A stretch of 64,000 nt of DNA from Agriotes lineatus (Eukaryota > Arthropoda > Insecta > Coleoptera > Elateridae). The stretch spans positions 124,001-188,000 of the forward strand of contig CALNHX010001920.1 in assembly GCA_940337035.1 (NCBI GenBank). Reading direction: 5' to 3'. The notes under the pieces were generated by a model. That model made no database searches. It was not told the DNA's origin and saw only the letters and a program-made list of their open reading frames with translations. The translations under genes were made by a program, and so were the position numbers. This document shows positions 1 through 11,010 of the stretch, piece after piece (within the stretch, counting starts at the first letter, position 1; each line of letters opens with the position of its first letter).

Positions 1-2309
1 CTTTCAGGATAAAACAAAAAAAAACGTCGTTACGACCATTGATTAACGATATACGAAGCAATTTTCTAAAATCGGCACTGAGGGTAACACAGAGGTGATA
101 AAGGAATTTTGTGAAAATGTATTTCTTGTGGTGGCCCAACAACTGACCAAAATTTAGCTTCTAGTTATTCCCGATGTCATTCATTTATGCATTGTGCTAC
201 GTGGTGCAAATCGGTGATCGGCGAGGTGCGACTCACGTATAACTCAAAACACGCAGCAGAAAATAAATTCTGTTTTTGTGCAATACTACAACAATGAAGG
301 TAATTCTTTCTGTAAAAATTTCTTCATTCTTTTTTACACATTTTATGAGCCAGAAGTATGCATTTATGTGCTAACGTTTTCAAAATGCGTCGATGCTTAA
401 ATGTATATCGCGCTTTTCCGGTACGCTCTCCTTAAACAATTTCTGTAGCATTTGATAAAAATAATTTCGAAATTAATTTGACATCATTTGAATTTAGAAG
501 AAATAAGCTTTCCCCTAGTTATAAGTCATTGAGCAATATTTAAAAATAAGCTTGTAAATGCGACGAAAAGAGAAAATTAACCAATTTACAGTAATAAAAA
601 AAATTGGGAAATACTTTTCTTTTTTTTTTGTAATGGCAAACAGAATGACGCCCTCTACATTCTACATCCGCAAGGTCATTCCAGATAGTGTACATTTTTT
701 ATAAATTTTCTTCGAGTACACACCCTATGATTTTAGAAATGTCATTTGAGTGGTCAGATTTCCGAATAAAACTATGGTGGATATTTTTAAAACTAGTATT
801 TCTGTAATCAATACACCTTATACAACTCCAGTTTTCGTACCCCATAATCTCAGCAGTGAGATAAAATGTGTACCTTCAGATATCTCCCTCCCTGGAGTTT
901 TTGGGTAGACACTGATTATGGGGTATCACTTGTGAGTAACATGGAACTGTCATCTGTAAAAATGATCAAAATCTTTAGAGCCATCTTCGACATTTTTTGA
1001 TGTATGTGGGCATCCTCACACCGAATGGTGCATTGCAGCATAACCAAAGTTTGAGACCATCGTTGTAAAGCTTCATAAAACATATCCGTAAATTTTCATA
1101 GAAATTCGTCTGTATGAAGTCTGCCCCTCCCCACCCTCCCTCGGATGCAGGCGACGGCATAGCTTGCTGATGTCGTCAGTGATGCAAAGTGCAGTTTCCC
1201 TACCACGTGCCACTTCTTCGCTGTCACGCTACTTAACTTGGTTCTGCACCTAACCATTCAGTGCTCTCCTTCGAGGCATTCAACATGCTACCTGTCAAAT
1301 TTGTGGTCTCTCTCGCTGCAGTTCATGTGCTTCAACCACCTCATTGCAATTTGGCTTCTTTTGCCTATAATGATGGAGTGCACAACGTGATGTGGCCTAA
1401 TATGGATATCAGTTCATTGGTGACTATCCCGTTTTTAAAAGTGAACAACTTTACTGAACATAATTTTTTAACGTTCAAGATAAAATACCATTTTCCTACA
1501 TATGCGGTGGACACAATTGATAAACGATTTTGCTAAAGAATAAAGCTGCTGTCTTGAAGAAACTGCTCGCACCCGCAGATAATTCCTGCTGTATATCTAC
1601 CGTTGTTTTAAGCACTATTTTATTCACTATATTGTGTTTGTCTGTGACGTATTTCTTTACATGTTGGTATTATAATCATTTAGTCTAGCCATTATTGTTA
1701 TTACTCATTGTATGTGCATTTGTATTTTATACAACAAAATTAAAGCTTTTTACAATATGTGTATCCAGTGATGCTCCCATCAATTTTTTCGAAGGTATAC
1801 TATACTACCGGTAACCCACTGTGTGCCTGACTTTTTCTATGGTTGCTTGGCGGGGGAGGGGGGGGGGGCAATTACAACAAGTGAGTTAAAAATTTTATTA
1901 TTTTTTCCATATAAAATTGAAAAAAAATCGATTAACCTAATTAAATGTATTGACAAAAAATTATTTTTGTAATGCATCTTCTTTCTTGTCTGTTTTTTTA
2001 CGTTCTTTAACTTGACCACGAGGAGCTGGAAGTGCCGATCGATGGTCTCACAAACCTTCACGTATGGTCGCGGAATACACCCTTCACTGCTACTTGAAAG
2101 GTAGAGTGGTGGGATAAATCCTACAAAGACTGGCAGTCTTGGTGCAGACAATTGTTCAAGTAGTGTTCGACTTGACGTTAGGCCTAATTTGTAAGCACAT
2201 TCGAGTTTTCATAAAATTGCTTGAGAGTATACGCAGTATGCCCAGAAAATCCTGAGAGTCTACGGTGTATATGGAGTATACCCTATGGGAACACCACTGT
2301 GTGTATCTT
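1..2309. other. AT-rich stretch without a recognisable gene
   Basis: I see no convincing coding sequence here. The open frames at about 975-1160, 1261-1536 and 1837-2151 have no family motif, and I do not call them genes. A short G-run lies at about 1851-1868. The duplicated block that recurs at 49.5 kb begins near 2310. Confidence 0.5.
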
Positions 2310-2577
2310 TCACTCTACCAAGATACTTGTTCATCTGTTTTCGCTTTTTTTTCTTGTAGAGCATCATAAAATTTACATTTAATTTCTTCATTTTCATTCT
2401 TGCTCGGTGCATACGCAACTATCACTCCAAATAGCTCTTTGAGTATTTTAATTTTAACCCTCAAAAATCTCTCTGGTGCAAATTTCCATTTCTTTATATT
2501 ATCCTTTAGTTCTTTTCGGTTGTCCTGGATTCTCGTAACTTCTCTTCTTGAACTATTTTGGGGCCTTCTGTTTTTCT
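2310..2577 (-). mobile_element. LINE endonuclease-domain fragment (left copy of duplicated block)
   Basis: Read on the minus strand, this encodes a piece of an APE-type endonuclease with the run VIVAYAPS followed by an acidic, Lys-rich segment and FYDALQE. The same peptide, slightly changed (VIVVYTPSENENEEIK), occurs on the minus strand at 49529-49834, where it continues into a DLIIAGNFNGRV-like catalytic motif. The left copy is shorter. It directly abuts the 3' end of the LINE at 2578-6841; comparison with 50.1 kb shows this LINE was inserted into the repeat. No intact ORF; a relic. Confidence 0.7.
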
Positions 2578-5500
2578 CTACTTAGTTCTGTCCTTGGCAA
2601 CTGTCCTCCACTCTCTTATACCTAACACTTTAATGTCCTGTTCTATCGTTTCCAACCATCTCTTCCTTGGTCTTCCTCTTCGTCTAACACCCAGTAATCC
2701 ACCTCTCAACACAAATTTAGTAATTCTATTACCCGATAACCGTTCCACGTGACCTAACCACCTTAGTTGTTGCGCTTTTACTGTTTTTATTAAATTAGCT
2801 TCATTGTATAGACTGTATATTTCCGCATTTGTTCTTCTTACCCACACTTCCCCAACTTTTTTCCCACCGTAAATTTTTCTTAATAATTTTCTCTCCCATC
2901 TCTCAAGTTTCGATTGATCACTTTTATTAAGAGTCCATGTTTCACTTGCGTATGTCACAGTCGGTCTAATCACTGTCTTGTATATTCGTTTTTTCGTGTT
3001 TTTTGTCAGGTACTTGGAATTTAACAAAGTATTCGCTACTCCAATTGCTTTGTTTCCTTTTGTTAGTCTGGCTTGTATCTCCTTACTGTTGCTGTTATCT
3101 TTCGTTATCAATACTCCTAAATACGTAAAGCTAACTACTTGTTCAAACTGAAATTCCCTTCTATTCTGCATTCTTATTCTAAGATCCTTCATCTCTTCAT
3201 CAGTTCCTGTACTTCCCATAATCATAAACTTTGATTTTTGTTCGTTTATTATTAAGCCCATTGTTCTTGCTGCATCTCCTAAGTCTTTTACTAATTTCTT
3301 AAGGTGTTTTTCGGTTTTAGCAATTATCGTTAAATCATCTGCATAGGCCAAGATTTGGTGTGTATTACTGTATATCGCCCCTTGCCTGTTTAATCCACTC
3401 TCTCTTACTACTTTCTCCAGTGCTAGATTAAAAAGAGTTGTTGAAAGCGGATCACCTTGTCTCAACCCATTTTCTATTTTAAAATCTTCTGATAGGTCTC
3501 CATTAATTCTTATTCTGCATTGTGTTTTAGCCATCGTCATTCGTGTTAATCTTACGAGTTTATTTGGAATTTTTAACTCTTCCATAGCTTTATATAGCTC
3601 TTTTCTGATTATTGAATCGTACGCCTGTTTGAAATCAATGAACATAGTGTACAACGCCACTTGATGTTCGTAGCAGTTTGTCTGAATCTGCTTTAAAGTA
3701 AAGATTTGGTCTGCCACTGACCTGCCAGTTCTGAAACCACATTGGTACTCACCAAGTACTCTTTCTGTATATGGCTTCAGTTTATTTCTTATACAATGGG
3801 CTAGTATTTTATAAACAGTATCTAATAATGCGATGCCTCGATAATTACTACATATTGTTTTGTCACCTTTTTTATATAATGGTATTATAATGGCTTTTGC
3901 CCATTCTTCTGGCATTTCTTCCTTGTTCCATATCTCCATTATTAGTTCGTATATTCTCCTTAGCAGTTCGTTTCCTCCATATTTAATTAATTCTGCCACT
4001 ATGCTGTTTTCTCCTGCGCTTTTTTAGTTTTTAAGATTTTTAATTATTGCTTTGACTTCCGTTTCCGTTGGTGGTTGCACTTCTTCATCGTGCTCCGCGT
4101 GTCTTAGTTCTTCTGTTTGTTCTATTTTCCCTGTATTTTTGTTTAGAAGGTCTTCGAAAAATTCTTTCCATCTTTCAATTATTTTTGTTTCCTCTCCTAT
4201 TAAATTACGTTCTTTATCCTTATAATAACTTTGTCTATTCTGAAAACCTTTCTTTGCTTTTCTGACTTCTTGGTAAAAATTCCTTATTTCTTTTTTCTTA
4301 AATTTTTCTTCTGCGTTCTTTATTTTATTTTCGTAATAAGCCCTTTTCTTCCTTCTGCACGTGGCTTTTGCTTCATTCCTCTGTAGTTTATATTTCTCCC
4401 TGTTTACTTCTGAATTATTTTTTATCATTTCTTCTCTTGCCTTTCCTCTTTTTTCTATTGCCCGCTTACATTCCATATCGTACCATTCTTTACTTTTGCT
4501 TGTTTTTCTTTCTTGAACTGATTCTTTCCTTGCTTTCGTAAGTGCTAGTTCTATTTGCGTCCATTCTTTACTAATTTGTTTTGTTTGTTCTCTCATCCTC
4601 AACTCTCTTGCTACTTTATCCATATAATTAGTTTGTGTTCCTTCTTCTTATAGTTTTTCATATTCATATATTTTTACTTTGAATTTCATCCTATTCTTTT
4701 TATGTGGTATGTTGCCCATCATACCTGCCACAACTAGATAATGGTCACTGTCCATGTCTGCTGCCCTGTAAGTTCGAATATTTGTAATGATTTTTGCGTC
4801 TTCTTCTATCAGTATATGATCGATCTGATTTGTTATCCTACCATCTGGTGTTGTCCACGTCCCTTTATGAATATCTTTATGTTCAAATTGTGTACTTCTT
4901 ATTACTAACTTTTTTTGTATTGCAAATTCTATTAATCGTTTCCCATTGTCATTGCTTTCTTTATGTTTACTATATTTTCCTATAGTTGGTGCATATATAA
5001 TTTCTTGTCCGATTTTTGCATTGCAATCCCCCAAGATCATTTTGACGTCGTACCTTGGTATTTTTTGAAACTCTGTCCACTAACTCGTAATACTCTTCTT
5101 TTTCATCTTCCTCCTTCTCTTCTGTGGGTGCGTGTATGTTTATTAAGCTTATATTTTTATTATTACCTCTTATTCTAATACAACATAATCTTTCAGACAC
5201 CGGTGCAAATCTAATAACTAAACTTTTTAACCTTTCCCCCACCACAAAACCTGTTCCCAACTTTCTATCAGCTCCACCGCTATTGAAAAATACATAATTT
5301 CCAATTTCTGTAATCGTATTTCCTTTTTGCTTGGTTTCATGCAATGCAATAACGTCAATTTTATACTTCTCCATTTCTTGTATTAAAATTTTCAAAGCCT
5401 CTTCATCGTACGTTCCTCTTACATTCCATGTTGCAACTCGATATATCTGCTTAATTGTTTTCTTTCCTTCACTTGACAAGTTTTTCTTGTTCCTTTCTAT

Positions 5501-5620
5501 TCCTTTACTATAGTTTTTGCTGTTCTGTATTGTTTTCTTTTTATATATATTTCCTAATTTCCAGTCCGTTATTGTCGCCAGTTCCGTCTCCTTTTTATTT
5601 CCGTCCTGTATGCATTTCAC
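2578..5620 (-). pseudogene. LINE ORF2: endonuclease-reverse transcriptase, broken
   Basis: Starting at 5620 it reads YRVATWNVRGTYDEEAL, the N-terminus of an APE-type endonuclease, with ALHETKQKG and later MILGDCNAKIG and DSDHYLVVAGM as catalytic blocks. A frameshift near 5040 separates the endonuclease halves. In-frame stops at 4648 and 4024 interrupt the linker (the second within KN-stop-KSAGENSIVAELIKYGG). The RT domain (about 2900-4020) has PLYKKGDKTICSNYRGIALL, FIDFKQAYDSI, GLRQGDPLS and the catalytic AYADDL box. The C-terminal part ends in WLGHVERLSGNR and a REWRTVAKDRTK tail. Three lesions make it inactive, but all domains remain. Confidence 0.85.
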
Positions 5621-6483
5621 TGGTTTTTTGGGTTCTTAACCTGCTCATCACATTGTATAATCTTTTCTTCTTTCTTGTCCCATTTATACAATTTTCCGTT
5701 TATCCATATCTTTTGGTGCCCAATCTTTACTTTATTGCCCTTTTGTTCCTCTTCCTTTGCCATCTCTCGAATCTCTTTCTGTATCTTTCTTTCGTGCACT
5801 GTCAAATCACTATTTATGTAAATTTTCTCATTTTTCAGTTTAAAACAGTTTTTAAAAATCTTTTGCTTATCCTCCCAACTCTTTACCGTTACTACACATT
5901 TATCTTTGTTTATTATATAAGCATTAGATGTCTCTACATCGATTCCTAGTTTTTCTTTTATAAAGAGTGTAGCGCCTTCTTTTATTACTTTTTTATCCTT
6001 TGTATCCACTTGGATGCCCGTTATTACTAAGTTGTTTTTTCGTTTTTCCTTCTCTTGTAATTCCAATTTATGTTCCAATTCTCCGATTCTAGTTTCTAAG
6101 TGTGATCTCTCTTCTTTCCATTTTTCTTGCATTTTGTTTATTTCTTCTTTTAGGTTTCGTATTTCAGCGTTATTCTTCTCAAATTCTACGGAAATTTTGT
6201 TTTGGATTTCCTCATTTCCCGTTTTTATCTCCGTCTTTATTACTTTCATCCACTTTTCCATCGCCTTCTCTATAGTCGTCTCCATTTCTTGACCTGTTGT
6301 ACGTTTCTCGTCGTATTTTAATTTATTTATTTTCTCGCTTGGTGATCTGGAAATGAATTTACTTCTTTTGAATACGTCTTTGTCGTCTCCTGTTGTTGTC
6401 TCTTGACAATTATCTCTTTTGCGTTTGTCTGACACTTCGTTGCCACTATATACACTACTTTTACGTAATTTGTTTTGGTCCAT
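5617..6483 (-). CDS. LINE ORF1 protein (coiled coil, nucleic-acid binding)
   Basis: Intact 288-residue ORF starting with ATG at 6483 and ending next to the ORF2 start. It has a polar, basic N-terminus with KRKR-type clusters (residues about 20-50), a long heptad-like coiled coil rich in Glu/Lys (about 80-150), then a globular C-terminal half containing NNLVITGI and later INSDLTVHERKIQ. This order (basic tail, coiled coil, RRM/CTD-like region) is typical of LINE ORF1 proteins that trimerise and coat the element RNA. Function is inferred from architecture and from the ORF2 that follows. It is the only unbroken ORF of this element. Confidence 0.7.
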   Translation of the reverse strand: MDQNKLRKSSVYSGNEVSDKRKRDNCQETTTGDDKDVFKRSKFISRSPSEKINKLKYDEKRTTGQEMETTIEKAMEKWMKVIKTEIKTGNEEIQNKISVEFEKNNAEIRNLKEEINKMQEKWKEERSHLETRIGELEHKLELQEKEKRKNNLVITGIQVDTKDKKVIKEGATLFIKEKLGIDVETSNAYIINKDKCVVTVKSWEDKQKIFKNCFKLKNEKIYINSDLTVHERKIQKEIREMAKEEEQKGNKVKIGHQKIWINGKLYKWDKKEEKIIQCDEQVKNPKNQ

Positions 6484-6841
6484 TTAATTTTATATTACAC
6501 GTTGTTTTATTTTCTGTACTTGTATTAGGCTTTAGCGTGAAATTATACCGTTATTAATTTGTCTGAGCCTCTCTCAATATACACAATAAGATTTTAAATT
6601 CTACCGCGTCTTTAAGCGGCCCGTGCCGGGTACGAGAGCTCGCGCGCGCGCTACAGCTGATCCGCCTGCCGAACGTCCAGTTATCACGTATGCTATTCAC
6701 TGCAGTAAATTAAATTTCTCCCCCTTCACACTGCCCCTACACACTTTTTCACTTTAGTTATGCTCTTAGAACACTTGTAATAGCCTTTGTGAGACGGAGC
6801 CGATATTCACGGTTATCACGTCGTCACGGTCGCACTACCAC

Positions 6842-7127
6842 TTCGAAAGGGATATTACGATGAACTAACTCTGATAATTTACATACTCACCTGTTTGGTA
6901 AGCAAAGTGTATGTTAATTAGATTTTGCAGTTTAATGTTTATCTATCAGATTGAGTTTTTTAGGTTTTAGAGGTCAACTGGTTTACTTGGTAAGGTTGGC
7001 AGCTAGCACTAGGCGGTGTCCATTGACCCTCAGGAGCTACACCAATTGACAGTCCACTCTCGCTAATGCATTGGCATATCCAGTCGAATCTGTGCACGTT
7101 ATTTTGTCTAGTCTTGATGTATCAAGT
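6842..7127 (+). repeat. Duplicated block, upstream segment (left copy)
   Basis: Matches 50104-50339 over about 220 bases (for example GGGATATTACG, ATACTCACCTGTTTGGTAAG and TTGAGTTTTTTAGGTTTTAG shared), then matches the sequence from about 54460 (CCACTC.CGCTAATGC) for about 65 bases. In the right copy about 4.1 kb lies between those two parts. This shows that the left and right loci are paralogous over more than the zinc-finger genes. Confidence 0.75.
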
Positions 7128-7756
7128 GTATTTTAATCACATAAAAAATATAAATTCATAAAAATATTAGCATTTACAAAGTCAAATAGAAAATCGTGAT
7201 TAAATTTGTAGATGTTAGCTTAATTATAGAAAAAGGCAATTTTTAATAATTTTTTTTATTATCAGCAAACATAATTCAACAGACAATGGTATTCTCACAC
7301 AACTTAACTAAAAAAAAGTGAGAGAAAAAAAGACCTTAAAACTATAGAAAATTAGTGCAAGATGAACACATTAGGGTCACTAGGTATAGCAGAATTTCCA
7401 TCAATATTATCTTCTCCATTACTGTCCTCACTGTCTAATTCATTATACCACTGGAACACTTGCTGCTTAAGCAATTGTCTGTTGCTCTAACTGTATTTGA
7501 GCAAGTTGGTGTTTGGTCCATCATGCGAAAATAGTAGCGTGCAAACTAACGTCACTTCTCTGAGACAGTATTTATTTTTAAATACAAATAACTTCCTCAC
7601 AAAACATCCAACCGCAGCAAAATTTTAAAAACTGAGTTAATTTTAGGTAGTTTGAAGGTAGATGAAGGATCAACCATAAATCTTAACTGGAGGGGGAGAT
7701 ATTACACGCGCTTCGAACATTTCCGTCTCTCAGGCGTAAGGTTAGTACTTAAGGGT
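7128..7756. other. Segment unique to the left copy of the duplicated block
   Basis: The homology with the right block stops near 7127 and resumes near 7757, so this 630-base piece is either an insertion on the left or a replaced segment. On the minus strand at about 7370-7460 one frame reads QVFQWYNELDSEDSNGEDN, an acidic peptide that could be the N-terminus of a transposase-like protein, but it is too short to assign. No ends or target duplication were seen. Confidence 0.35.
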
Positions 7757-8267
7757 TAATAACTTCCATCTGACTGACCGGTTTTGTTTTGATTGTCAAG
7801 TAAACTGGGTCAAGCAACAAAAACAAATCATTTTGCAATCTTCATGGACTAGTGTCTTGCCCTTAAATTTTGAAGATGTGATGGTTGCTGTTCCCCCTTT
7901 GGTTTCCCGAAATATTGTTGCATAGTGGAAAAATTTGGGAAAGAGGCATTGTTGTTGGATATAGATGGGAACTGTAGTTTACAATGGTTTTCGATAAGCC
8001 AGAACCTCTGGAGATTGGAACATTGAGCCGATTTTGAAGTCTATTTCTAACCAAAATTTGTTATTGATAGCAAAATAACAATATGAAAAATAAAGCTGTT
8101 AAGATGTATAATAAAATAACGATTTAACTGTTTAATATTCAAATGCAGCCATATTGTTTATTTTATCGCAGGTTAATGACAACCTACTTTTGTTGCAGGT
8201 GAGAGGATATTTAAATTCCATTGGCTCATCTATCATTAACAGGAGCTCTGACGTTTAAACAACTATA
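7757..8267 (+). other. Conserved 5' region of zinc-finger gene A
   Basis: Aligns with 54635-55133 of the paralogous locus, including the last bases before the ATG (AACTATAATGGACA). It contains two CAG-GT candidate splice junctions just upstream (TCGCAGGTTAAT near 8170 and TTGCAGGTGAGAGG near 8200), so part of it may be intron and part 5' untranslated exon. A short frame (RFC.DCQVN.VKQ...ILQSSWTSVLPLNFED) is kept in both copies but is broken on the left. Confidence 0.5.
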
Positions 8268-10551
8268 ATGGACACCACAGAAGAAACTACGGATAGTAAA
8301 TCTAGTAGTTCTAGACGAAATACATTAAGCATATCGCAGAGTATCGATGGCAATGAAAATATTGATAAGTTATATATCAAGCAGGAAAGTAACGAAAGTA
8401 CTAATTTAACTACACATACGAGAACTCATGCAGAAGAAAAACTCGATAGTTTCTCCGTTTGTGATTTTAAAACAACAAACAAAAGTCATTTAGTTACACA
8501 TTGGAGGTCACACACTCGTAAAAAGCCCTATATTTGTAACGTTTGTGATTTCAAAACAACATGGAAAAGTCTGTTAGTTAGACATGTGAGGACACACACA
8601 GCGGAAAAGCCTTACAATTGCTCTATTTGTAAATACAAAGCAACTGTAAAAAGTAGTTTAATTAGACATATGAGGACACATACAGAGGAAAAGCCTTACA
8701 GTTGCTTCGTTTGTAAATACAAAGCAACTGTAAAAAGTAATTTAATTACACATATGAGGACACATACAGAGGAAAAGCCTTACAGTTGCTCTATTTGTAA
8801 ATACAAAGCAGCTCTAAAAAGTCATTTAATTACTCATATGAGGACACATACAGAGGAAAAGCCTTACAGTTGCTCTATTTGTAAATACAAAGCAGCTGTA
8901 AAAAGTAATTTAATTACTCATATGAGGACACATACAGAGGAAAAGCCTTACAGTTGCTTCGTTTGTAAATACAAAGCAACTGTAAAAAGTAATTTAATTA
9001 CACATATGAGGACACATACAGAGGAAAAGCCTTACAGTTGCTCTATTTGTAAATACAAAGCAGCTCTAAAAAGTCATTTAATTACTCATATGAGGACACA
9101 TACAGAGGAAAAGCCTTACAGTTGCTCTATTTGTAAATACAAGGCAGCTGTAAAAAGTAGTTTAATTAAACATATGAGGACACATACAGAGGAAAAGCCT
9201 TACAGTTGCTCTATTTGTAAATACAAAGCAGCTGTAAAAAGTAGTTTAGTTATTCATATGAGGACACATACAGAGGAAAAGCCTTACAGTTGCTCTATTT
9301 GTAAATACAAAGCAGCTCAAAAAATTAATTTAATTACTCATATGAGGACACATACAGAGGAAAAGCCTTACAGTTGCTCTATTTGTAAATACAAGGCAGC
9401 TGTAAAAAGTAGTTTAATTAAACATATGAGGACACATACAGAGGAAAAGCCTTACAGTTGCTCTATTTGTAAATACAAAGCAGCTGTAAAAAGTAATTTA
9501 ATTACTCATATGAGGACACATACAGAGGAAAAGCCTTACAGTTGCTTCGTTTGTAAATACAAAGCAACTGTAAAAACTAATTTAATTACACATATGAGGA
9601 CACATACAGAGGAAAAGCCTTACAGTTGCTCTATTTGTAAATACAAAGCAGCTCTAAAAAGTCATTTAATTACTCATATGAGGACACATACAGAGGAAAA
9701 GCCTTACAGTTGCTCTATTTGTAAATACAAAGCAGCTGTAAAAAGTAATTTAATTACTCATATGAGGACACATACAGAGGAAAAGCCTTACAGTTGCTTC
9801 GTTTGTAAATACAAAGCAGCTGTAAAAAGTAGTTTAGTTAAACATATGAGGACACATACAGAGGAAAAGCCTTACAGTTGCTTCGTGTGTAAATACAAAG
9901 CAACTGTAAAAAATAATTTAATTACACATATGAGGACACATACAGAGGAAAAGCCTTACAGTTGCTCTATTTGTAAATACAAAGCAGCTCAAAAAATTAA
10001 TTTAATTACTCATATGAGGACACATACAGAGGAAAAGCCTTACAGTTGCTCTATTTGTAAATACAAGGCAGCTGTAAAAGGTAGTTTAATTAAACATATG
10101 AGGACACATACAGAGGAAAAGCCTTACAGTTGCTCTATTTGTAAATACAAAGCAGCTGTAAAAAGTAATTTAATTACTCATATGAGGACACATACAGAGG
10201 GAAAAGCCTTACAGTTGCTCTATTTGTAAATACAAAGCAGCTCTAAAAACTAATTTAATTGTTCATATGAGGACACATACAGAGGAAAAGCCTTACAGTT
10301 GCTCTATTTGTAAATACAAAGCAGCTGTAAAAAGTCATTTAATTACTCATATGAGGACACATACAGAGAAAAAGCCATACAGTTGCTTCGTTTGTAAATA
10401 CAAAGCAGCTGTAAAAAGTAGTTTAATTAAACATATGAGGACACATACAGAGGAAAAGCCGTACAGTTGCTTCGTTTGTAAATACAAAGCAGCTGTAAAA
10501 AGTAGTTTAATTAGACATCTGAGAACTCATACTGAACAAAACCCCTTATAG
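8268..10551 (+). CDS. C2H2 zinc-finger protein A (24-finger array, frameshifted near 10200)
   Basis: Begins with ATG at 8268 in the same context as its paralogue at 55134 and shares its N-terminus: an acidic/Ser-rich leader with an IKQE motif (a possible SUMO site) and one degenerate finger (SFSVCDFKTT). Then come 24 C2H2 fingers of 28 residues (C-x2-C-x12-H-x3-H). Most are near identical (CSICKYKAAVKSNLITH type) and joined by HTEEKPY instead of the usual HTGEKPY. The Phe normally found in the finger core is Ala here, with an aromatic residue two positions after the second Cys. After finger 20 an extra G in GAGGGAAAAGCC (about 10199-10210) shifts the frame and stops at 10229; the original frame continues with four more fingers to 10551, ending THTEQNPL like the paralogue. 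The extra base may be a real mutation or an assembly error in a repetitive array. Likely a nuclear DNA-binding protein; target unknown. Confidence 0.8.
8600..10530 (+). repeat. Tandem array of 84-bp zinc-finger units
   Basis: About 23 head-to-tail copies of an 84-base unit, each encoding one finger plus linker. Units fall into a few types by first cysteine pair (CSIC or CFVC) and helix (TVKSN, ALKSH, AVKSN, AVKSSLIK, AQKINL). The types recur in blocks: CFVC-TVKSN, CSIC-ALKSH, CSIC-AVK at fingers 3-5, 6-8 and 13-15, and AQKIN, AVK.SLIK, AVKSN at 10-12 and 18-20. This is a sign of multi-finger duplication or conversion. Confidence 0.85.
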
Positions 10552-11010
10552 TTGCTGTATTTGTTAATAGAAAACAACACAAAAGTGTAGTTTAGTTAGA
10601 CATATGAGGACTCGTGAATAAGAAAAACCTTCAGTTTCTGTTTGTTTATTTAAAATAGCACAGAAATGTATGTGTAAACAGTCGTTGGTCTGAACAATGC
10701 TGAAATATTATAGGTGACTGTAAAGGACACAGTAAACGAAATACTTTTTATGGATATTCAAAACAGTTTTAGAGGATTCAGATGTCTCGAAATGCGCACG
10801 CAAAATGGTGGCGTCACATTGCATAATTCGTTTAAGGTTATTGTAGTTGTCGGGAAATGTTTGTATTACCTTATACATTATTGTTTATGTACCCTTCTTT
10901 CTGTGTATTGGAGCCAACCTGTATGGCTCTGATCTGCGACAGCTGTGGGTCGTGCAACACGGCTGCAGAAACAGTTCCCAATAAAAAAATTTAATATTAT
11001 GCTAAATAAA
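10552..11010 (+). terminator. 3' UTR and polyadenylation signals of zinc-finger gene A
   Basis: Sequence after the stop is conserved with 56547-56983 of the paralogue. Two AATAAA hexamers are present, at 10980-10985 and 11005-11010; the second (GCTAAATAAACAACC) is also kept at 56978-56983, which favours it as the used signal. Shared sequence runs on to about 11060. Confidence 0.6.

Larger units (their letters stand above)
2578..6841 (-). mobile_element. Near full-length two-ORF non-LTR retrotransposon (LINE, RTE-like)
   Basis: A minus-strand LINE with a GC-richer 5' leader (about 6484-6841), ORF1 (5617-6483) and a broken endonuclease-reverse transcriptase ORF2 (2578-5620). The two ORFs overlap by 4 bases. 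The boundaries are inferred from the duplicated block at 49.5-50.3 kb, which lacks this element: block sequence stops near 2577 and resumes near 6842 with CGAAAGGGATATTACG, while in the right copy the matching pieces are adjacent (about 50096-50108). A second element of similar organisation lies at 44.06-48.42 kb on the same strand. Clade is called RTE-like from the endonuclease/RT style; a phylogeny would settle it. Confidence 0.8.

Noticed and set aside
1261..1536. 91-codon open frame as a gene
   Set aside because: It starts with GTG, has no motif and no splice or promoter context.
4068..6292. Plus-strand hydrophobic frames over the first LINE
   Set aside because: Antisense shadows of ORF1 and ORF2 of the LINE at 2578-6841.
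8600..10530. Regular 84-bp repeats as a CRISPR array or satellite
   Set aside because: Every unit encodes a C2H2 finger in frame and there are no unique spacers.
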